This document shows positions 5,636 through 7,817 of a DNA stretch of 7,817 bases, in pieces; position 1 is the first letter of the stretch; each line of letters begins with the position of its first letter. Source of the stretch: Halobacteriales archaeon (GTDB taxonomy: Archaea > Thermoplasmatota > E2 > JACPAO01 > JAHFTW01). The notes under the pieces were generated by a model, which worked only from the letters and a program-made list of their open reading frames with translations, had not been told where the DNA came from and ran no database searches. A program made the translations under genes and the position numbers. The stretch lies in NCBI GenBank assembly GCA_020201445.1, contig JAIVGU010000046.1, forward strand, positions 1-7,817. Reading direction: 5' to 3'.

Positions 5636-6198
5636 TCGAGGACTGCAGCCGCCTCCTGGAGGCGCTGGGCGTGGCGGTGGTGCGCGCCGACCACGACGGG
5701 GAGCGCTACGCGACGGCCCTCTGCCACGCCGGCCACGCCGACGCCGTGGCCACGGAGGACTACGACGCCCTGGTGGCGGGCGCCCCGGCGGTCCTGCGCA
5801 AGGCCGGCTCGCAGCAGCCGTTCCTGCACCACCTCACCGACCTCGACGGGCACGGCCTGAGCCGCGCGCAGCTCCGGCACATCGCCATCCTGTGCGGCAC
5901 CGACTGGAACGACGGCGTGAAGGGCTTCGGCGCCAAGACCGCGCTCAAGGCCCTCAAGGAGCAGCCGGACATGCGGGCCCTCATCGCGGAGGCGCACGCC
6001 GGCGGCGCCGGGCGCTACCACAGGCTGCTGCGCGAGGCGGGGCTGACGGTGGAGGCGTTCGACGAGCTGGACGCGTTCATCGCCCAGATGCCCGTCCCGG
6101 CGCCCCCGAAGGCGACCCAGCCGGACCCCGGGATGGCGGTCGCCGTGGCGGAGGAGATGGGGGTCGCGCGCGACCGGGTCCTGGCCTGCTTCTGCTGA
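5632..6198 (+). CDS. fen: Flap endonuclease (FEN1/XPG type), XPG_I and HhH part in a second frame, 188 aa from the ATG
   Basis: Second half of the same nuclease, shifted -1 (or +2) relative to the first half. From the ATG at 5632 the acidic site residues are Asp22 and Glu24 (RADHDGERYA, in place of the usual Glu-x-Glu pair), Asp43 and Asp45 (ATEDYDALVAG), and Asp91 in LCGTDWNDGVKGFGAKTA, which leads into the DNA-binding helix-hairpin-helix (about 93-108). All metal ligands are therefore present between the two frames. Similarity to FEN1 appears to begin a few codons before the ATG (AYLDAK in this frame), which favours a frameshift over a designed start. The roughly 45-residue helical arch that normally separates the halves is missing, and the protein ends just after the helix ARDRVLA with CFC, lacking the usual PCNA-binding tail. 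Confidence 0.75.
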   Translation: MIEDCSRLLEALGVAVVRADHDGERYATALCHAGHADAVATEDYDALVAGAPAVLRKAGSQQPFLHHLTDLDGHGLSRAQLRHIAILCGTDWNDGVKGFGAKTALKALKEQPDMRALIAEAHAGGAGRYHRLLREAGLTVEAFDELDAFIAQMPVPAPPKATQPDPGMAVAVAEEMGVARDRVLACFC

Positions 6199-6264
6199 TT
6201 GGGAATCAGGGAACTCTCCTGGGAAGGGGGGTGGGCTTTCCACAAGAAACGATGGTTCTGGATT

Positions 6265-6290
6265 GGGGGGATGGGAAAAGGGGAGAAGGG
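6265..6290 (-). terminator. Pyrimidine tract downstream of the secreted Ala/Asp-rich protein gene
   Basis: On the minus strand the 105-nt gap between convergent genes carries a C/T-only run (6290-6273), interrupted by one A at 6272 and followed by TCCCCCC. It begins about 14 nt past the TGA at 6304. Archaeal termination uses U-rich tracts without a stable hairpin. Here the tract is C/T mixed, so the call is tentative. A similar tract follows the RNR gene. Confidence 0.35.
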
Positions 6291-6303
6291 TGGATTGGCC
6301 GCT

Positions 6304-6942
6304 TCACGGCAGGCTGGCGGTCGCGGAGACCGTGCCGACCGCGCCGTTGGCGAGCGAGCCGGCGGGGCTGGGGAGCTGGCTGGCGAGGTCGCCAGCGGCG
6401 CCGCCAACCAGGCCGGTCGCCTGGCCGGTCAGGTCGCCTGTGTCGAGGTCCACTGCGGGGACGTCGACGTCGACCGGGGTGCCGGCCACGTCGGCGTGGG
6501 CCGACAGGTCGACGCCGACCACCAGGTGCAGCAGCCAGCCGAGGAAGTCCTCGTCGGAGGCCGCGCCCGCCGCGCCACCCGAGGGGGGCAGGGACGGGGC
6601 GTTGGCGTCAAGGGCGACGTCCGCGTTGGCGTCGGCGTCGAGGCTGGCGAGGTCGCCGGCGTCGGCGCTCGCGCCAGCCGTGGCGTCGGCCGCGAGCTGG
6701 GCGGCGGAGCCCTGCACGCCGGCGGTGGCGTGCGACGCGGCGTCAGCGGCGGCGTTCACAGGGCCGAGCGCGGTCCCGGTGGCCTGCGCCACGGCGTTGG
6801 CCGCCGTGTCGGCGCCGAGGCCGAGGCCCTGGGCCGACGCGGCGGGGGCGACCAGCAGCAGGAGGCTGCCGGCCAGGGCTGCCATCAGGAGTCGATGGCG
6901 CGTCTTCTTCCGTTGTGTGGTTGGGTGGGTCATGTTGGACAC
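6304..6942 (-). CDS. Secreted Ala/Asp/Gly-rich protein of unknown function, 212 aa
   Basis: I recognise no family. The protein has a clear Sec signal peptide: a basic region (QRKKTRHR, residues 10-17), a hydrophobic core (about 18-31) and an ASA site at 35-37. The predicted mature chain (38-212) is mostly Ala, Asp, Gly, Leu, Val, Thr and Ser. It has about 19 Asp, one Glu and no Lys, Arg, Cys, Met, Tyr or Ile, so its pI must be very low. A central hydrophobic stretch DEDFLGWLLHLVVGVDL holds the only Phe and Trp. Short motifs recur (AGDLAS twice, TGDLTG once), with Asp-every-second-residue strings near 143-152 and 160-175. No C-terminal anchor is visible, so it may be released or bound to the surface. 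The GTG at 6942 has a TATA-like element 27 nt upstream; ATG at 6933 (codon 4) is the alternative. High-scoring frames on the other strand lack a signal peptide and a promoter. Confidence 0.7.
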   Translation of the reverse strand: MSNMTHPTTQRKKTRHRLLMAALAGSLLLLVAPAASAQGLGLGADTAANAVAQATGTALGPVNAAADAASHATAGVQGSAAQLAADATAGASADAGDLASLDADANADVALDANAPSLPPSGGAAGAASDEDFLGWLLHLVVGVDLSAHADVAGTPVDVDVPAVDLDTGDLTGQATGLVGGAAGDLASQLPSPAGSLANGAVGTVSATASLP

Positions 6943-6966
6943 CGACCTCTGCTCGACGCCCTAGGG

Positions 6967-6972
6967 CATAAG
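6967..6972 (-). promoter_or_regulatory. TATA-like element of the secreted Ala/Asp-rich protein gene
   Basis: On the minus strand CTTATG (6972-6967) is centred about 27 nt before the GTG at 6942, in line with the leaderless spacing of the other genes. It supports the GTG start over the ATG nine bases later. Confidence 0.4.
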
Positions 6973-7117
6973 GCGAGGCGATGGCGAAGGAAAACGTGGG
7001 CCGAGGCACCGACGGTTGTCCCTGGACAGGGCGCTGGTTGCGGGCTGGAGACGGGCTCTCGCCCTGCAAGGGCAAGGCGTTCCGTCAACCGATGGCCCGT
7101 CATGCGAGAGGACCTTC

Positions 7118-7147
7118 GAGAAAAGGGGGGAAGGGAAAGAGGGGAGG
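7118..7147 (-). terminator. 30-nt pyrimidine tract downstream of the ribonucleotide reductase gene
   Basis: The plus strand has an unbroken purine run over 30 bases; the minus strand is therefore all C/T, with short T-runs (TTT, TTTT). It starts about 34 nt past the RNR TAG at 7181. By analogy with U-tract termination in archaea it may end the RNR transcript. There is no strong hairpin immediately before it. Confidence 0.4.
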
Positions 7148-7180
7148 CGGCGGGTGGGAGGCCCCGCCAGCAGTGGATGC

Positions 7181-7817
7181 CTACGAGCAGCCCATCGAAT
7201 TGCCGCAGTTGAGGCACTTGTAGCACGCCCCGTTGCGGATGGTGGTGTGCCCGCACTGGTCGCAGGCTGGGGCGTCGCCGCCGAGGCCCGCCAGGAACTC
7301 GTTGGGGTCCGCGGAGTTGGTCTTGCCCAGCTTCGTCTCCAGTGTGGGCTCCGGGGGCGCCGTGTGCGGCACCTCCGTGAACTCCAGCAGCGTCTTCTCC
7401 GCCTTGGGGCGCTGCTTGGCCATGCGCAGGCTCTCCAGGTACTCCTTGCGCGTGGGGACGTAGGTCGGGTCCGCGGGGTCGGGCTTGACCGACAGGAAGC
7501 CGGTTTCGCCGAAGTACTCGTAGCGCAGCAGCTTGCCGATGAGGTCCTGGATGCCCAGGCAGCTCTTGATGTACCTGTGGTCGGTCTGGCCGGCGAGCGG
7601 CCCGTGCTCGTTGATGAGCTTGCGGGTCAGGTCGTCCAGCGTCATGCCGAGCTGGAGGTTGCGGCTGTAGTTCTTGCCGATCTCCTTGAGGAAATTGTCC
7701 ACCAGGGTGCCCGACTTGCGGGCACCGACGAACACCTCGCAGGGGCGCCCGTCCTCGTACTCCCACACCTGGATGTCCACCTTCTCGGCGCCGTACTGGG
7801 TGTAGATGGTGACGGTG
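7181..7817 (-). CDS. nrdJ: Class II (adenosylcobalamin-dependent) ribonucleotide reductase, C-terminal 211 residues; the start lies beyond the right edge
   Basis: The enzyme reduces ribonucleotides to deoxyribonucleotides using a thiyl radical made with coenzyme B12. The frame is open to the window edge (first full codon 7816-7814), so the catalytic barrel is outside. Visible here are the late accessory domain (GRPCEVFVGARKSGTLVDNF and the following helix EIGKNYSRNLQLG), which is of the TSCPD type seen in B12-dependent reductases, and the C-terminal cysteine-rich tail CDQCGH...CYKCLNCGNSMGC. In this family the tail combines a Cys4 metal-type motif with the mobile thiols that re-reduce the active-site disulfide. 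A Pro/Glu-rich linker of about 50 residues joins the two. The ending at TAG (7181) matches the family's normal C-terminus, so the gene is not truncated at this end. B12 dependence suits growth with or without oxygen. Confidence 0.9.
   Translation of the reverse strand, partial: TVTIYTQYGAEKVDIQVWEYEDGRPCEVFVGARKSGTLVDNFLKEIGKNYSRNLQLGMTLDDLTRKLINEHGPLAGQTDHRYIKSCLGIQDLIGKLLRYEYFGETGFLSVKPDPADPTYVPTRKEYLESLRMAKQRPKAEKTLLEFTEVPHTAPPEPTLETKLGKTNSADPNEFLAGLGGDAPACDQCGHTTIRNGACYKCLNCGNSMGCS

Larger units (their letters stand above)
6943..7180. other. Longest gene-free stretch (238 nt), with nested inverted repeats at 7013-7091
   Basis: This gap separates the RNR stop from the start of the secreted protein gene, both on the minus strand. 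It holds the promoter of the latter (6967-6972), a purine/pyrimidine tract (7118-7147) and a region of nested complementarity: CGGTTG (7013-7018) with CAACCG (7086-7091), and CAGGGCG (7027-7033) with CGCCCTG (7060-7066). A small palindrome GCCCT-GCA-AGGGC lies at 7061-7073 and competes with the second stem. I find no tRNA T-loop (GTTCRANNC) on either strand and no supported reading frame. A small RNA is possible but unproven, since such stems arise easily at this G+C. Confidence 0.35.

Noticed and set aside
5600..5640. Programmed -1 frameshifting in the flap endonuclease
   Set aside because: No X-XXY-YYZ slippery heptamer or strong downstream structure is visible near the switch, and the arch is missing at the same place, so a deletion or stop-start overlap explains it better.
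7013..7091. A tRNA gene on either strand
   Set aside because: The length and some stems fit loosely, but there is no T-loop consensus, no proper D-arm and no acceptor stem pairing ending in a discriminator base.
6199..7212. A 337-codon plus-strand frame over the secreted protein gene
   Set aside because: It has no signal peptide, promoter or recognisable domain, and its composition mirrors the minus-strand Ala/Asp-rich protein. It crosses the intergenic tract without any change in character.

Overview
The window reads as a piece of a high-G+C (well above 60% by eye) archaeal chromosome. The archaeal assignment rests on three things. The left edge carries the start of an aIF5B-type initiation factor. 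There is a FEN1/XPG-type flap endonuclease. Most genes have an archaeal TATA-like element 24-27 nt before the start codon with no Shine-Dalgarno sequence, which implies largely leaderless transcripts. The mix (aIF5B, NDK, FEN1, a class II B12-dependent ribonucleotide reductase, a lipoprotein with Asp boxes) fits a euryarchaeal lineage. A high-G+C member of Thermoplasmatota is my guess, but the sequence alone does not fix the taxon.

Layout, left to right. 1-795 (-) is the 5' part of aIF5B with an unusual charged N-terminal extension, cut by the window edge. 796-922 is a divergent promoter region with a perfect 8-bp inverted repeat. 923-1525 (+) is an NAD(P)H-dependent FMN reductase whose stop overlaps, tail to tail, the stop of 1522-2205 (-), a membrane methyltransferase of the isoprenylcysteine/phospholipid methyltransferase type. 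2280-2732 (-) is nucleoside diphosphate kinase. 2759-4018 (-) is a secreted lipoprotein with four Asp-box (BNR) repeats. 4094-4372 (-) is acylphosphatase. 4491-5267 (-) is a YdfG-like short-chain dehydrogenase. 5366-6198 (+) is a flap endonuclease broken into two reading frames that meet at an ATGA overlap. 6304-6942 (-) is a secreted Ala/Asp-rich protein of unknown function. 7181-7817 (-) is the C-terminal part of an adenosylcobalamin-dependent ribonucleotide reductase.

The genes are packed head to tail on the minus strand, but most have their own TATA-like element, so this is a set of short transcription units rather than one operon. NDK and aIF5B are commonly adjacent in euryarchaeal translation clusters; here a reductase/methyltransferase pair lies between them. 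Ribonucleotide reductase and NDK both serve nucleotide supply, aIF5B serves translation, and the flap endonuclease serves replication and repair. I see no mobile element, CRISPR array, tRNA or rRNA.

The points most worth checking are these: the split, arch-less flap endonuclease; the secreted protein whose predicted mature form has no Lys, Arg, Cys, Met, Tyr or Ile; the stop codon of the lipoprotein gene lying inside the ndk TATA box; and the methyltransferase gene, whose conserved N-terminus lies upstream of any standard start codon.
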